Source: G965197675 sp965197675
Lineage (GTDB): Bacteria; Chloroflexota; Dehalococcoidia; Plut-88900
DNA: 64,000 bases
Direction of reading: 5' to 3'
NCBI GenBank assembly: GCA_965197675.1
Contig: OZ240221.1
Span: 2,170,001-2,234,000 of the forward strand
In this document: positions 44,241 through 52,876 of the stretch, piece by piece
Layout: each line of letters starts with the position of its first letter
Position numbering within the stretch: the stretch's first letter is position 1
Notes under the pieces: model-generated
Seen by the model: the letters and a program-made list of their open reading frames with translations, nothing else
Told to the model about the DNA's origin: nothing
The model's database searches: none
Translations under genes and position numbers: made by a program

Positions 44241-45146
44241 TTAAACTCGCTGGAACTTGGAGAGCCGTCTGCCCCTAACCTCGCAGACGTAGATGCTCCC
44301 CTCGGCATCCACGCAAAGGTCGTGGCCGCCTTTCACCAATCCCTTTCCTGGGCCTTCGTTACCGACCCAACGAGTCATCAGCTCACCTTCCAACGTCCAT
44401 ATACTGATGCCGCCGGACCCTGTATCTGGATCATTAACGGGCGCTGGACTAAATTCCGATACATAAACGATGTCGCTACGGATACACAGGCCGCTAGGGT
44501 TGGGCATATCCCATTGCTCCAGGTAGTTTCCCTCATCATCGAAAATCTGAATGCGATTGTTCTCACAGTCGCAGATGAGCACCCTGCCATTGCTGTCCAC
44601 CCAAACGTTGTGTACCAGAGCAAACTCGCCAGGCTCCGTCCCCTGTCCACCCCAGGAGAGGAGCAACTCACCATCAGGGCTAAATTTGTGTACTCGATGG
44701 GCGCCGTAACCATCGGATACGAACAGGTGACCGTCTGGCGCAATGGCCAGATTGGACGGCATGTTGAAAGGTACGCTGTGAACGAATTTCCCTTCCCACG
44801 TGGGAGAGGGCTGTAACTTGTTGCCCAAGGTGCGGAGGGGCTTCCCATCCGGGGTGAACTCAGTGGCGACGTGAAAGTTCCGGTCTACCACCCAGACATT
44901 ATCATCAGGAGCTATTGTTACCCCGTGAGGAACATCCGAGAATGTCCCCTCGCCCCAGGAGGAGACGAAGTTGCCATCGGAATCCCAGATGGTCAGAGGG
45001 TGAGCGGCATCACGGCTTACCACATATATCTCTCCTAAGGAGTTTACTGCAGCGTTCAGAGGACGGCCCAATGACCAGTATTTGGGAACCTTTGGCCAAG
45101 ACTCTACCCGCTCATATCGATAGTCCCCCGATCCTACAGTCGTCAT
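44241..45146 (-). CDS. NHL-repeat beta-propeller protein
   Basis: This 301-residue protein is built of NHL-type repeats: PLNAAVNSLGEIYVVSR, VPHGVTIAPDDNVWVVDR, MPSNLAIAPDGHLFVSDG, LVHNVWVDSNGRVLICDC, PSGLCIRSDIVYVSE and GGHDLCVDAEGSIYVCE, so six blades. The nearest characterised type is the peptidylglycine alpha-hydroxyglycine lyase-like propeller, often annotated as 6-bladed beta-propeller. There is no signal peptide, so it is probably cytoplasmic. It may be a lactonase-like enzyme or a scaffold; no metal site can be assigned with certainty. It is downstream of the hydroxyacid dehydrogenase on the same strand (92-base gap). Confidence 0.85.
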   Translation of the reverse strand: MTTVGSGDYRYERVESWPKVPKYWSLGRPLNAAVNSLGEIYVVSRDAAHPLTIWDSDGNFVSSWGEGTFSDVPHGVTIAPDDNVWVVDRNFHVATEFTPDGKPLRTLGNKLQPSPTWEGKFVHSVPFNMPSNLAIAPDGHLFVSDGYGAHRVHKFSPDGELLLSWGGQGTEPGEFALVHNVWVDSNGRVLICDCENNRIQIFDDEGNYLEQWDMPNPSGLCIRSDIVYVSEFSPAPVNDPDTGSGGISIWTLEGELMTRWVGNEGPGKGLVKGGHDLCVDAEGSIYVCEVRGRRLSKFQRV

Positions 45147-45238
45147 AATCTCTCCCCTTAAAATAAACCCGCCTCAATAATAGAAGCCTATCTTACACAC
45201 CAATACTTCACCGGTCTACAACGGTCGCGGCACTTCTA

Positions 45239-46198
45239 CTAGAACCAGTTGGCCTTGTCCACCACATTCATCAACGGCTCTCCTCCAGCGAATCGTCTAC
45301 AGTTCTCAATGAGTATTTTGGTGCGTCTCTCATCCACATACTTATCATAGTGTTCTGCCCCTATGTGGGGCGTCATGAGTACGCCAGGCATAGTCCATAG
45401 AGGATGCTCTTTGGGTAATGGCTCTATCTGAAACACGTCCAGTCCAGCGCCTGCAATCCACTCAGACCTCAGCGCCTCTACCAAATCATCCAATACCACG
45501 CAGGCCCCGCGACCTATGTTAATAAAATACGCTGTTGGCTTCATCAGGCGGAACCGCCGAGCATTCATCATACCTCGAGTCTGTGGAGTCTCTGGGGTGG
45601 TCAAAATCACGAAATCAGCCCTTCCCATGACATCATCCAACTCATCGGTGCGGTGTAGCTCTTCAACATTGGGTGGTGGGTCCGGAGTCCTGGGATCGAC
45701 GCCAATGACCCTCATGCCGAAGGCCGCACAAAGCCTGGCCGCCTCCGTTCCTATGTGGCCCACCCCTATTATGAGAGCTGTACTATCGGGGAGATGCACG
45801 GCCGGTCCCAATCGGTTCCATTCTCGGTTTAACTGCTGCGGAATATAGGACTCTAGATGTCGAGCAAAAGCCAGAACGAAGGCCATTACGTGAGCACCAA
45901 GATGATCGTTGTACACACCCCGGATGTTGGTAACTACCACATTGCTTTTGACCAATTCATCATAGAACCACTCTCCGCCCAAACCCGCCATAGGTGCAGC
46001 TATCCATCGGAGCTTCTTAGCCCGACTAAACAGTTCTGGAGGTACAGTGCCATAGGCTGCATCGGCGTCTTCCAAGTCGTAGATAGCCTCATCAGCTTGA
46101 TGAAACAGTTTCACGTCGCAGCCGGGCACTGCATTCCTGATCTTGTCCGGCCAGTCATCCATCAAACCTGGTGGCAACAATACCATCTTAAAACCCAT
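45239..46198 (-). CDS. D-2-hydroxyacid dehydrogenase
   Basis: The 319-residue enzyme is of the D-isomer-specific NAD-dependent family. The nucleotide site is LIIGVGHIGTEAARL, with Asp after the second strand (VIGVDPR) favouring NAD. The catalytic triad is Arg in INIGRGACV, Glu in FQIEPLPKEHPLW and His in MTPHIGA. The substrate-binding domain is formed by both ends, including APMAGLGGEW. The form resembles glyoxylate/hydroxypyruvate reductase A-like enzymes. It is divergent from the flavin oxidoreductase at 46344 (145-base gap) and may be cotranscribed with the beta-propeller gene. Confidence 0.9.
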   Translation of the reverse strand: MGFKMVLLPPGLMDDWPDKIRNAVPGCDVKLFHQADEAIYDLEDADAAYGTVPPELFSRAKKLRWIAAPMAGLGGEWFYDELVKSNVVVTNIRGVYNDHLGAHVMAFVLAFARHLESYIPQQLNREWNRLGPAVHLPDSTALIIGVGHIGTEAARLCAAFGMRVIGVDPRTPDPPPNVEELHRTDELDDVMGRADFVILTTPETPQTRGMMNARRFRLMKPTAYFINIGRGACVVLDDLVEALRSEWIAGAGLDVFQIEPLPKEHPLWTMPGVLMTPHIGAEHYDKYVDERRTKILIENCRRFAGGEPLMNVVDKANWF

Positions 46199-46343
46199 AT
46201 TGAGATACCTCCTGGCAAGTAGAGGTGGCAGGTCGATTAATCATAGCATCTGGCTCCATTACTAAGCGTAATGGAATGACTATACAATTCCTCCCCGTGT
46301 ACTTAGAATAGGTACCGTATTCAAACTTGGGAGATTGGCAGAG

Positions 46344-47381
46344 ATGGAGTTCAGCGCATTCATTACCGGCCGAGACTGGCCCTATCCCGACTTCCGCGCC
46401 GTCGTCCAGGAAGCCGAGCGTCTTGGATTCAGTGCCGCCTGGCAGGACGACAACTTCACAGGTCACTCCCCCTACCCCAGAGACATGCCAGGTTTTGACG
46501 TTTGGGCTATGCTGCCCGCGCTGGCTGAGGCCACGAGCAAGATTCGTCTCGGGCCTATGGCGACACCGGTTCTTCGCCGGTTCCCACCGGTCTTCGCCAA
46601 GACAGCCGCCTCCTTCGACGTCATCTCAGGAGGGAGGCTCAATCTTGCTCTGGGCGCTGGCGACGACGCGACCCAGTTCGAGTCGCTCGGTCAACCCTTT
46701 CCAGAACGTGCTGAGCGTCTCGCTATACTCAAGGAATCCATAGACGTGATAAAGCTGATGTGGATACAGGATCGCGCCAACTACCAAGGTGAGCACTTCC
46801 ACCTCAAGGACGCCATCATGACCCCCAAGCCACTGCAGAAGCCTCACCCGCCCATATGGCTAGCCGTAACCAGCAGCAAGAGAGTCATGCCGAGGTTGGC
46901 CGCTGAATATGCCGACGCCGTCTGCATCAACTGGGGACACGACGGCACGGTTGAAGAAGCCATAAACGCATATCGGGAGCGGTGTGTTGAGATGGGAACT
47001 CAGCCGGAATCACGGACGATGTGTCGTCGAATGTCGATAGTCCTGTCAGAGGAAGGCTACGACTGGGAACCCGATTTTACTCGCATCACCAGCATCCCTC
47101 TGAACTGGGACCTGTACGCCTCCACAGCTAAGGTCCCGCCGGGCACCAACCCCTTCAGCCTCGTGGTAGGTCCCCCGGACAAAGTGGCAGAGGAGATTCG
47201 ACGACGCTCCGTAGATCTCGGCTTCAACCACCTGATGTTCAACTTCCTGAGCGTTGGCTCCTTCGAAAAGTCTTTAGAAACCAACGGTATACAAGGGTGG
47301 GCCGGCAACTATCTTGGCTCCATGCGCCTTGCCGCCAAAGAGGTCCTGCCTAGAATACGAAGCCAAGGCGCATACCACTAA
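46344..47381 (+). CDS. LLM-class flavin-dependent oxidoreductase
   Basis: The 345-residue protein starts MEFSAFITGRDWPYPDF and has AERLGFSAAWQDDNF, IRLGPMATPVLRRFP, DVISGGRLNLALGAGDD and PKPLQKPHPPIWLAV, all landmarks of the luciferase-like superfamily, F420/FMN branch. I chose ATG 46344, 8 bases after GGGAG; a TTG three codons earlier is too close to that site. The stop codon overlaps the stop of the convergent amidohydrolase by 4 bases (47378-47381), so the transcripts overlap and antisense effects are possible. Reaction unknown. Confidence 0.88.
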   Translation: MEFSAFITGRDWPYPDFRAVVQEAERLGFSAAWQDDNFTGHSPYPRDMPGFDVWAMLPALAEATSKIRLGPMATPVLRRFPPVFAKTAASFDVISGGRLNLALGAGDDATQFESLGQPFPERAERLAILKESIDVIKLMWIQDRANYQGEHFHLKDAIMTPKPLQKPHPPIWLAVTSSKRVMPRLAAEYADAVCINWGHDGTVEEAINAYRERCVEMGTQPESRTMCRRMSIVLSEEGYDWEPDFTRITSIPLNWDLYASTAKVPPGTNPFSLVVGPPDKVAEEIRRRSVDLGFNHLMFNFLSVGSFEKSLETNGIQGWAGNYLGSMRLAAKEVLPRIRSQGAYH

Positions 47382-48538
47382 CCAAGTCCGTACACTTCGA
47401 CGGCGTTTTCGCTCAGTATCTTATCTCGATCGCCTTGCGACAGGGATTCGATGGACGCCCTCACTCTACCCACCACCCCCGGAAAACCGTCATGGTGAGG
47501 GAAGTCGCTGGCCCAGAAGAATTTGTTTGCTCCAACCTCTTTGATAACATAAGGGATCAACTTCTCGTCAGGCTCGAAGGAGACCCAACATTGTCGAAGG
47601 AAATACTCACTCGGGCGCAACTCGAATTTACAGGTGTGTTTTTCGCTCTCCCATCTATCATCCATTCGCTCCAGCCAGTAGTTGACCCATGCAGCCCCAG
47701 TTTCCAAGAACACAACTTTGAGATCTGGAAACCGATCGAAGGTTCCCCGATTGATCAAGTTCAGCAGGGCTATTTGCAGTGCGAAGGGATTCGCCAGCCC
47801 TCCATACCAATAATCGCTGAGTAGCACCTGACTGACCCCGTCCTGATTTCCATATAAATCCTTGCCTACGTAGTCCCTATTTCCGCTGGGATGGATGGCT
47901 ACAGGCAGGCCAACCTCTTCGGCCTCGGCGTAGAAAGGATCGAAATAAGGGTCGCCATACTGTCGTCCATTAGGCGGCATAGCACTGACCATGAAACCCT
48001 TTACCCCCAGCTTAGCAGTCCTCGTCGCCTCGGTTGTTGCTACCTGAGCATCTCTGGTTGGGATGTGAGCTATGGGGATAAGTCGGTCAGGGTAGGGTTT
48101 ACAAAAATCGAGCAGCCAATCGTTGTACGCCCGGCAGTAAGCTGCAGCTGTCGCAGGGTCATCGCAATCGTCTTCCCAGGACAGTCCGACGGTGGGATAC
48201 ATAAAGGATACGTCAATGCCCTCTTCATCCATCCACTCGATTCTGGCGTGAGGGTCATTCGACGCGGGAATCATGCCATCGTAATAATGAACCTTACCTG
48301 GAGTGAAGAAGGGGGTTTTGTCCTCGGCCCCGAATGCCTTGCCCGCCTCCAAACCCAACCCTGCTCCGCCTTGCAAGACCATCGATTTCCTCCCATCGAC
48401 CTCCACGTATTCCAGTCCCTTCTCATCAAGCAGAAGGCGCATAGGACGCTCTTTGAAAGCGGGGTCCAGGTACTCCTCCATTATCTGCGTTATTGGTTCG
48501 GCGACGTGGGCGTCAATATCGATAACTTTCGTTGACAT
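47378..48538 (-). CDS. ACMSD-type amidohydrolase
   Basis: This 386-residue Amidohydrolase_2 protein has DIDAHVAEP (metal HxxE form), IPIAHIPT, VAIHPSGN, then FPDLKVVFLETG and WASDFPHHDG with the metal Asp, and ends SENAVEVYGL. The metal site is complete. It is a more distant paralogue of the 29813 and 38018 enzymes. A strong GGGGAGGG precedes the ATG by about 4 bases. Upstream lies a MITE-like and REP-rich region. It could decarboxylate an aromatic acid or hydrolyse a lactone; not determined. Confidence 0.9.
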   Translation of the reverse strand: MSTKVIDIDAHVAEPITQIMEEYLDPAFKERPMRLLLDEKGLEYVEVDGRKSMVLQGGAGLGLEAGKAFGAEDKTPFFTPGKVHYYDGMIPASNDPHARIEWMDEEGIDVSFMYPTVGLSWEDDCDDPATAAAYCRAYNDWLLDFCKPYPDRLIPIAHIPTRDAQVATTEATRTAKLGVKGFMVSAMPPNGRQYGDPYFDPFYAEAEEVGLPVAIHPSGNRDYVGKDLYGNQDGVSQVLLSDYWYGGLANPFALQIALLNLINRGTFDRFPDLKVVFLETGAAWVNYWLERMDDRWESEKHTCKFELRPSEYFLRQCWVSFEPDEKLIPYVIKEVGANKFFWASDFPHHDGFPGVVGRVRASIESLSQGDRDKILSENAVEVYGLG

Positions 48539-48634
48539 ATGCCCTCCCCAGTGATATTTAGAACTGCATTATATCCCACCACCCAAGGGATAGATCATCC
48601 TAGATTTTCCACCTCCTACACCCTTTTCCTGAGA

Positions 48635-48791
48635 GCCTGTCTCAGAAAGGCAAACATCTTGGAACCTGACCACCCGACCAGGTAGGTTTTGTATGTGGGG
48701 ACACATCCTCTACCCAGCGGTAGACAGGCCCAGACCCTTGCCAGAGGGATGAGTTCCTCTGGATTCCCTCCATTAGGCTTCCGGGACAAGC
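48635..48791. mobile_element. MITE-like element, copy E
   Basis: It starts GCCTGTCTCAGAAAGGC, has CTACCCAGCGGTAGACAGG in the centre and ends GGCTTCCGGGACAAG. A REP-like palindrome and a composite repeat follow directly, the same order as near 44 kb and 41.8 kb. Confidence 0.65.
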
Positions 48792-48796
48792 TTCCC

Positions 48797-48828
48797 CTGG
48801 ATTCCCGTGTCAAGCACGAGAATGACGG
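48797..48828. repeat. REP-like palindrome, copy 5
   Basis: ATTCCCGTG-TCAAG-CACGAGAAT, with one mismatch in the right arm. Confidence 0.7.
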
Positions 48829-48841
48829 GTGGGGGGTGAGG

Positions 48842-49001
48842 GCACCCTTCCCTTCGACTACGCTCAGGGTAAACTTTAAGGTCAGGGTGAGCGGATGTTT
48901 CTTTTCCTCCAGTTCATGGTGAGCTTAGAGTTTATCCTGAGTTTACCGAAGGGAACCAGGTGAGCGGGGACACCTCATCCCACGAGGGAAAAGGAGCCGG
49001 G
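48842..49001. repeat. CTCAGGGTGAGCGG-type composite repeat, copy 3
   Basis: It starts CACCCTTCCCTTCGACTACG and ends ACGAGGGAAAAGGAGCCGGG. It is a shortened version of 42381-42673, missing the middle block. Confidence 0.65.
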
Positions 49002-49079
49002 AATTTTCGTCATCCAAGGATTAACCATTAGACTTGGCTTGGATTGAGGACTTAGAATACACAAGAAGGACACGTTTAC

Positions 49080-50075
49080 ATGGCGATTGTTCGGACTGTC
49101 CTAGGTGACAGAAATCCTAAGGAGCTAGGTGTCATTCTGCCTCATGAGCACACTCTCATGCGGCTACTTGGGGCGGAAGCTGACCACTATAGCTCGTACG
49201 ATCGGGAACAGGCCCTTGAAACTGCTGTCAAAGAGCTAAGGGCCGTCCGAGAATCCTATAGCATCTCGGGCTTGGTTGACGCCGCTCCCGTAGACTTAGG
49301 GAGAGATACGGAGTTTCAGGCAGAGCTATCTCGACGCAGCGGCGTAGAAATAGTCGCTTCCACCGGGCTCTTTACTGAGAGTGTGGGAATACCTTGTTAC
49401 TGGAGGCAGCGTGGCATAGATGAATTGGAGAACTTCTTCACCAAAGAGATAACCGAAGGCGTAGTGGGTACAGGTATCAAGTGTGGGATCATCAAGCTAG
49501 CCACAGGTCCAGAGTTCTTCTCAGATGGGACGCGAGGGCATGGGGCCAACCAAAAGGACTGGATAACCCCAAGCGAAGAGCGTGCCTTTCGAGCTGCAGC
49601 GAGGGTTCAAAGGAAATTGGGGGTTCCGATCACTACTCATACACATCCCGATGACTGGTCAGGCTTCAACGTGGGCTCAAAGCAGCTTGATCTGCTTGAA
49701 GAGGAGGGAGTGGACGTATCGCGTTGCATCATCGGGCATGTTTCAACGACAGGGAACTTACGGTACCTCACGGATGTGGTAAAGAGGGGATGCTATATAG
49801 CTTTCGATAGCGTAGGTTCAAACTGGGGTGTCGGTGACGAGGTCATAGCTGAAGCGATCGCTGGCTTAGTGGCCTCGGGTTACGCAGACCACATCCTTCT
49901 ATCCCACGACCAGTGCTTGAAGGAAGTCACACGCCCAGGAGGGGAGACAGGCCTACCGCCAGACTTGGGAATCATACATCGAGAGTTTATACCACGGCTC
50001 CTCAAAGCAGGGGTCAGTGAGCAGGCCATCCACAAGATGACAACTGAAAACCCTCAAGCAGCCCTGGCATTCTAG
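49080..50075 (+). CDS. Phosphotriesterase-family metal hydrolase
   Basis: The 331-residue protein has the binuclear metal site of the phosphotriesterase/lactonase family: HEH at 22-24 (LPHEHT), Lys in CGIIKLAT, His in TTHTHP, His in IIGHVS and Asp in LLSHDQC. All six ligands or bridges are present, so it should be active. Natural members are lactonases, phosphodiesterases or resiniferatoxin-like esterases; pesticide hydrolysis is a side activity in some. Substrate unknown. It is monocistronic, following repeat DNA, with AGAAGGA about 12 bases before the ATG. Confidence 0.9.
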   Translation: MAIVRTVLGDRNPKELGVILPHEHTLMRLLGAEADHYSSYDREQALETAVKELRAVRESYSISGLVDAAPVDLGRDTEFQAELSRRSGVEIVASTGLFTESVGIPCYWRQRGIDELENFFTKEITEGVVGTGIKCGIIKLATGPEFFSDGTRGHGANQKDWITPSEERAFRAAARVQRKLGVPITTHTHPDDWSGFNVGSKQLDLLEEEGVDVSRCIIGHVSTTGNLRYLTDVVKRGCYIAFDSVGSNWGVGDEVIAEAIAGLVASGYADHILLSHDQCLKEVTRPGGETGLPPDLGIIHREFIPRLLKAGVSEQAIHKMTTENPQAALAF

Positions 50076-50142
50076 AGAATACCTTAATCGATAGCTACTC
50101 AAAGCATGACTTTATAAGCAACTGTCCCGGTATGTTGCGCAC

Positions 50143-50171
50143 TTGAAAGTACATCTATTTGTTAGTACAAT
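50143..50171 (+). promoter_or_regulatory. Candidate sigma70-type promoter for the 50199 gene
   Basis: TTGAAA (50143-50148) and TACAAT (50166-50171) are 17 bases apart, 28 bases before the ATG. A 21-base sequence at 50103-50123 shared with 39372-39392 lies just upstream. GGGGGAGGGGGAG provides the ribosome binding site. Confidence 0.55.
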
Positions 50172-50198
50172 TACGTCAACTTCGGGGGAGGGGGAGAT

Positions 50199-51374
50199 AT
50201 GGAATATAAGGTCATATCGGCCGATACCCATGTTGACGTCGTGTGGTTGCCGGCCGATCTTTTTGTGTCCAGCGCTCCAGCTAAACTAAAAGACCGAATG
50301 CCCAGAGTCGAGAAGACCGACAAGGGAGACATCTGGAAGGTCGATGGTCAGATTCTCGGCTGGGTCGGTGGTGCAGACATGCGAGATATCTGGGAACCCT
50401 ACGAGCCCGGTGTCAACAGGCACATCGATGAGATGGCATCAACGGGATTCTACGACGATGCTAATAAAGGGCTTTTCCACCCAACCATTCCAGAGCTCCG
50501 CATCAAAGACCAGGATCTGGATGGAATTCAAGGTGAGGTAATATACGGGATCCTGGGTCTCGGCGGTGGATTCAACAGCTTGGAAGGCACGTATGGAGTC
50601 ACTGACGCCGAGAGGACAGTCGTTATATACGATGCCTATAATCAGTGGCTCTCCGACTTCTGCAACAACAGCCCGGAGCGTATAAAGGGGCTAGCCTGTC
50701 TCACCAGTCACGACCCGGAGACGGCAACCCAGCAGCTTCGCAAAGGCGCTGAAATGGGCCTCATCGGTGGAGAGATGAACGTGGCCCAAACAATCAAACC
50801 CATCTACCATCCTGACTGGGATGTGCTATGGGCCGCCTCCGATGAGTTGAGCATGCCCATCTCCTTCCACACTGTAGGACTTCAGTATCGGAGGCCAGAC
50901 CCATCCGAAGCCGAGAAGTTTGAATGGATAAGCATGGGTCTAATGGGCACGCTGTTCCAGCTGGCCGGAGCCGAGTTCATGTCCAGCATAATCGTGTCCG
51001 GCGCCTGCGACAGGTTCCCCAACTTCAAGTTTGTGCTGGGAGAGTGTGGAATCGGCTGGATACCCTACGTCCTGGATCGGATGGACAGGGAGTTCGACAA
51101 GTATCTGTTCCACGCCAATCTGAGCGCCAAGCCCAGTGAGATTTGGAGAAGACAGGGTTACTCTACCTTCCAACACGAACGGCTAAGCATGGAGACCGCC
51201 GCAAGGGTAGGTGAGAGTAACATCATGTGGGGCTCAGACTATCCTCACCAAGACAGCGTGTGGCCATCCTCACTAAAGGTAATCAACCAGAACCTAGGTG
51301 CGTTAGAAGAGTCAACGCTCCGAAAGATAATACGAGACAACGCGGCGAACCTCTACGGCTTTCAGCTTAACTAA
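50199..51374 (+). CDS. ACMSD-type amidohydrolase, modified metal motif
   Basis: The 391-residue Amidohydrolase_2 protein has ISADTHVDV at the N-terminus, so the usual DxHxxE loses its Glu (Val instead). It retains ISFHTVG, FKFVLGECGIGW and WGSDYPHQDS with the metal Asp, and ends IRDNAANLYGF. It is more distant from the other window members and may need a different metal or none. Broken pieces of a duplicate lie just downstream (51413-51530 and 52491-52592), with the 3' flank duplicated too. Promoter and ribosome binding site are good. Confidence 0.88.
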   Translation: MEYKVISADTHVDVVWLPADLFVSSAPAKLKDRMPRVEKTDKGDIWKVDGQILGWVGGADMRDIWEPYEPGVNRHIDEMASTGFYDDANKGLFHPTIPELRIKDQDLDGIQGEVIYGILGLGGGFNSLEGTYGVTDAERTVVIYDAYNQWLSDFCNNSPERIKGLACLTSHDPETATQQLRKGAEMGLIGGEMNVAQTIKPIYHPDWDVLWAASDELSMPISFHTVGLQYRRPDPSEAEKFEWISMGLMGTLFQLAGAEFMSSIIVSGACDRFPNFKFVLGECGIGWIPYVLDRMDREFDKYLFHANLSAKPSEIWRRQGYSTFQHERLSMETAARVGESNIMWGSDYPHQDSVWPSSLKVINQNLGALEESTLRKIIRDNAANLYGFQLN

Positions 51375-51412
51375 AGCTGGGCCATTCCTCTTAGGCGCAG
51401 ACCTACAACTGA

Positions 51413-51530
51413 ATCAGCTCGGAAGGTACATAGGGGGTGACCGACACCGAGAGGACGGTTGTGATATACGATGCGTACAACCAGTGGCTTGCCGACTTCT
51501 GTAAGACCAATCCCAATCGGTATCAAGGGC
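51413..51530 (+). pseudogene. Middle fragment of a duplicated amidohydrolase gene
   Basis: The segment encodes SEGT-stop-GVTDTERTVV followed by IYDAYNQWLADFCKTNPN, matching about residues 128-166 of the 50199 gene; the TAG at 51431-51433 stands where that gene has a Tyr codon. It is fused directly to a copy of the gene's 3' flank, so part of a second copy was deleted. Confidence 0.75.
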
Positions 51531-51586
51531 GATGTTGTAGAGTTTCGCTGCGTTTTCCCCGAGTATCTTACAGGGATCGCATCCGT
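51530..51586 (-). pseudogene. Inverted C-terminal scrap of another amidohydrolase
   Basis: On the minus strand this reads CKILGENAAKLYN, the C-terminal motif of Amidohydrolase_2 proteins (compare GENAIKLYGLN at 17.3 kb). It abuts the plus-strand fragment, so two different amidohydrolase remnants are joined head to tail. Confidence 0.55.
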
Positions 51587-51674
51587 CAGTATTCGCTGGT
51601 GAGAAAGTGTGCTCTTGGGGATACTCGAAGTGTAATATGGGAAATGTAGATCAATAGGTCAAAGTCGGGTTAGG

Positions 51675-52373
51675 ATGGCGGATTTGCCGATCAACTACAT
51701 GATGAGATTGGACATGACGCTCGAGGTGAGGGAGGAGTTTAACGCGTGGGCTGGCACCAAGCACATAGACGATTTGCTCGCGGCAGGCTTTTTGAGCGCG
51801 GTGCGATTCAAGGCCTACAAGAGTCGGCCAGAGTATCTGCATCTGTACGAGCTGCCCAGCCCGGCATTGCTGCAATCCGAGGCATACCAGAACGTAGGCA
51901 AGAACGAGAATGCAACTTGGTACAAGCTGCAACACGGGGTGTTTAATTGGCCATGCTCTCTTTACGAACAGGTGATTGCGGTGAAGGTGCCGGAAACTCC
52001 GCATAGTTTTCCTACTCCAAGGAAGGACTCCATTGGAGGTGTGAATAGTAGACACCTGATCACAGTCCAGATGGACGTGGAAGCGGGGCGGGAGGATGAA
52101 TTGAGCAGGTGGCACCGGGAGGAGCATATACCGACGCTGCTGCAGGCGAAAGGGATGGTGAACGGCCGGCTATGCCAGCGAGTGGCAAGGCATCCGGATC
52201 CGGGGGTGCCGTGCCGCGACCCGGAGTGGGTAGGGGTGTACGAGATGGAGGGCCCGGAGACGTTGCAGGACCAGAAGGTGGAAGAGGCTAACGGGACGGA
52301 GTGGGCGAAACAGATGCACACGGTGACATCGGACGAAAGATTGTGTGTACTGGAGCGGATAACGCCTGTGTAG
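51675..52373 (+). CDS. Tandem ferredoxin-fold protein, DUF4286-like
   Basis: The 232-residue protein consists of two similar halves. The second reads RHLITVQMDVEAGREDELSRW then HREEHIPTLLQAKGMVNGRL, typical of DUF4286/EthD-like dimeric alpha-beta barrels, and the first (NYMMRLDMTLEVREEFNAW, KHIDDLLAAGFLSAVRF) is the matching divergent copy. The paired W-x-x-x-x-H-I motif suggests a shared binding pocket. Function is not known; relatives act as small accessory enzymes or degradation proteins. It sits between two remnants of the amidohydrolase duplicate and its codon choice is richer in G and C near the 3' end than its surroundings, so it may have been inserted there. Confidence 0.8.
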   Translation: MADLPINYMMRLDMTLEVREEFNAWAGTKHIDDLLAAGFLSAVRFKAYKSRPEYLHLYELPSPALLQSEAYQNVGKNENATWYKLQHGVFNWPCSLYEQVIAVKVPETPHSFPTPRKDSIGGVNSRHLITVQMDVEAGREDELSRWHREEHIPTLLQAKGMVNGRLCQRVARHPDPGVPCRDPEWVGVYEMEGPETLQDQKVEEANGTEWAKQMHTVTSDERLCVLERITPV

Positions 52374-52407
52374 GAGATAACGCAGAACTCTGAGAGGGGA
52401 TGGAGAA

Positions 52408-52515
52408 ATGGCGCTGAAGAAGGTGGTATTTGCCAACATCGGGGGCCACTCATTTCTTTCCCCACCTTCGGTCTCGCTGCCAGATTCCCAAAGGCGGAGA
52501 ACAGAGAGAACTTAG
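52408..52515 (+). pseudogene. 5' stub of a lost gene
   Basis: A ribosome binding site (GAGAGGGGATGGAGAA) and ATG open MALKKVVFANIGGHSFLSPP, which looks like the start of a genuine enzyme, but after about 25 codons the frame runs out of phase into the amidohydrolase remnant and stops. It marks a deletion junction near 52480. Confidence 0.4.
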
Positions 52516-52592
52516 GAAAACTGGAGGAGTCGACACTCAGGAAAATAATACGGGACAACTCCGCGAAGCTTTACGGGTTTCAGCTTAGCTAA
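52491..52592 (+). pseudogene. C-terminal fragment of a duplicated amidohydrolase gene
   Basis: It encodes ENLGKLEESTLRKIIRDN-SAKLYGFQLS and a stop, matching the last 30 residues of the 50199 gene (NLGALEESTLRKIIRDN). The following 60 bases repeat the 3' flank of that gene. With 51413-51530 it shows that an entire tandem copy once existed and was later replaced in the middle. Confidence 0.8.
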
Positions 52593-52836
52593 AGCTGGAG
52601 CATTCTTCTCAGGCGCAGACTATAAACTAGATCACATCGGAAACGTTAGTCCATCCAGGGAGTGGTAGACCTAGAGTTGGTTGGGAAGCCGAGGATATGG
52701 TAGCAGTGTAAGTGGTAATCAAGGAAGGAATCAATGGGAACCAGGATATCTTTTTATATTACCGTACCAGGAATACGGAGGGCCTATGGTAGGAACTTGA
52801 GAGTTAGAGGCGGCACTGAAAAATTTGGTAAAGATA

Positions 52837-52857
52837 CTCACATAATACAATTGTGAG
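52837..52857 (+). promoter_or_regulatory. Palindrome over a -10-like box upstream of the first solute-binding protein
   Basis: CTCACA (52837-52842) and TGTGAG (52852-52857) flank TAATACAAT, which contains a TACAAT -10 box at 52846-52851, 25 bases before the ATG at 52877. A repressor bound here would block RNA polymerase. No clear -35 box is seen. Confidence 0.4.
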
Positions 52858-52876
52858 CATCATGAAGGAGGGAGAT

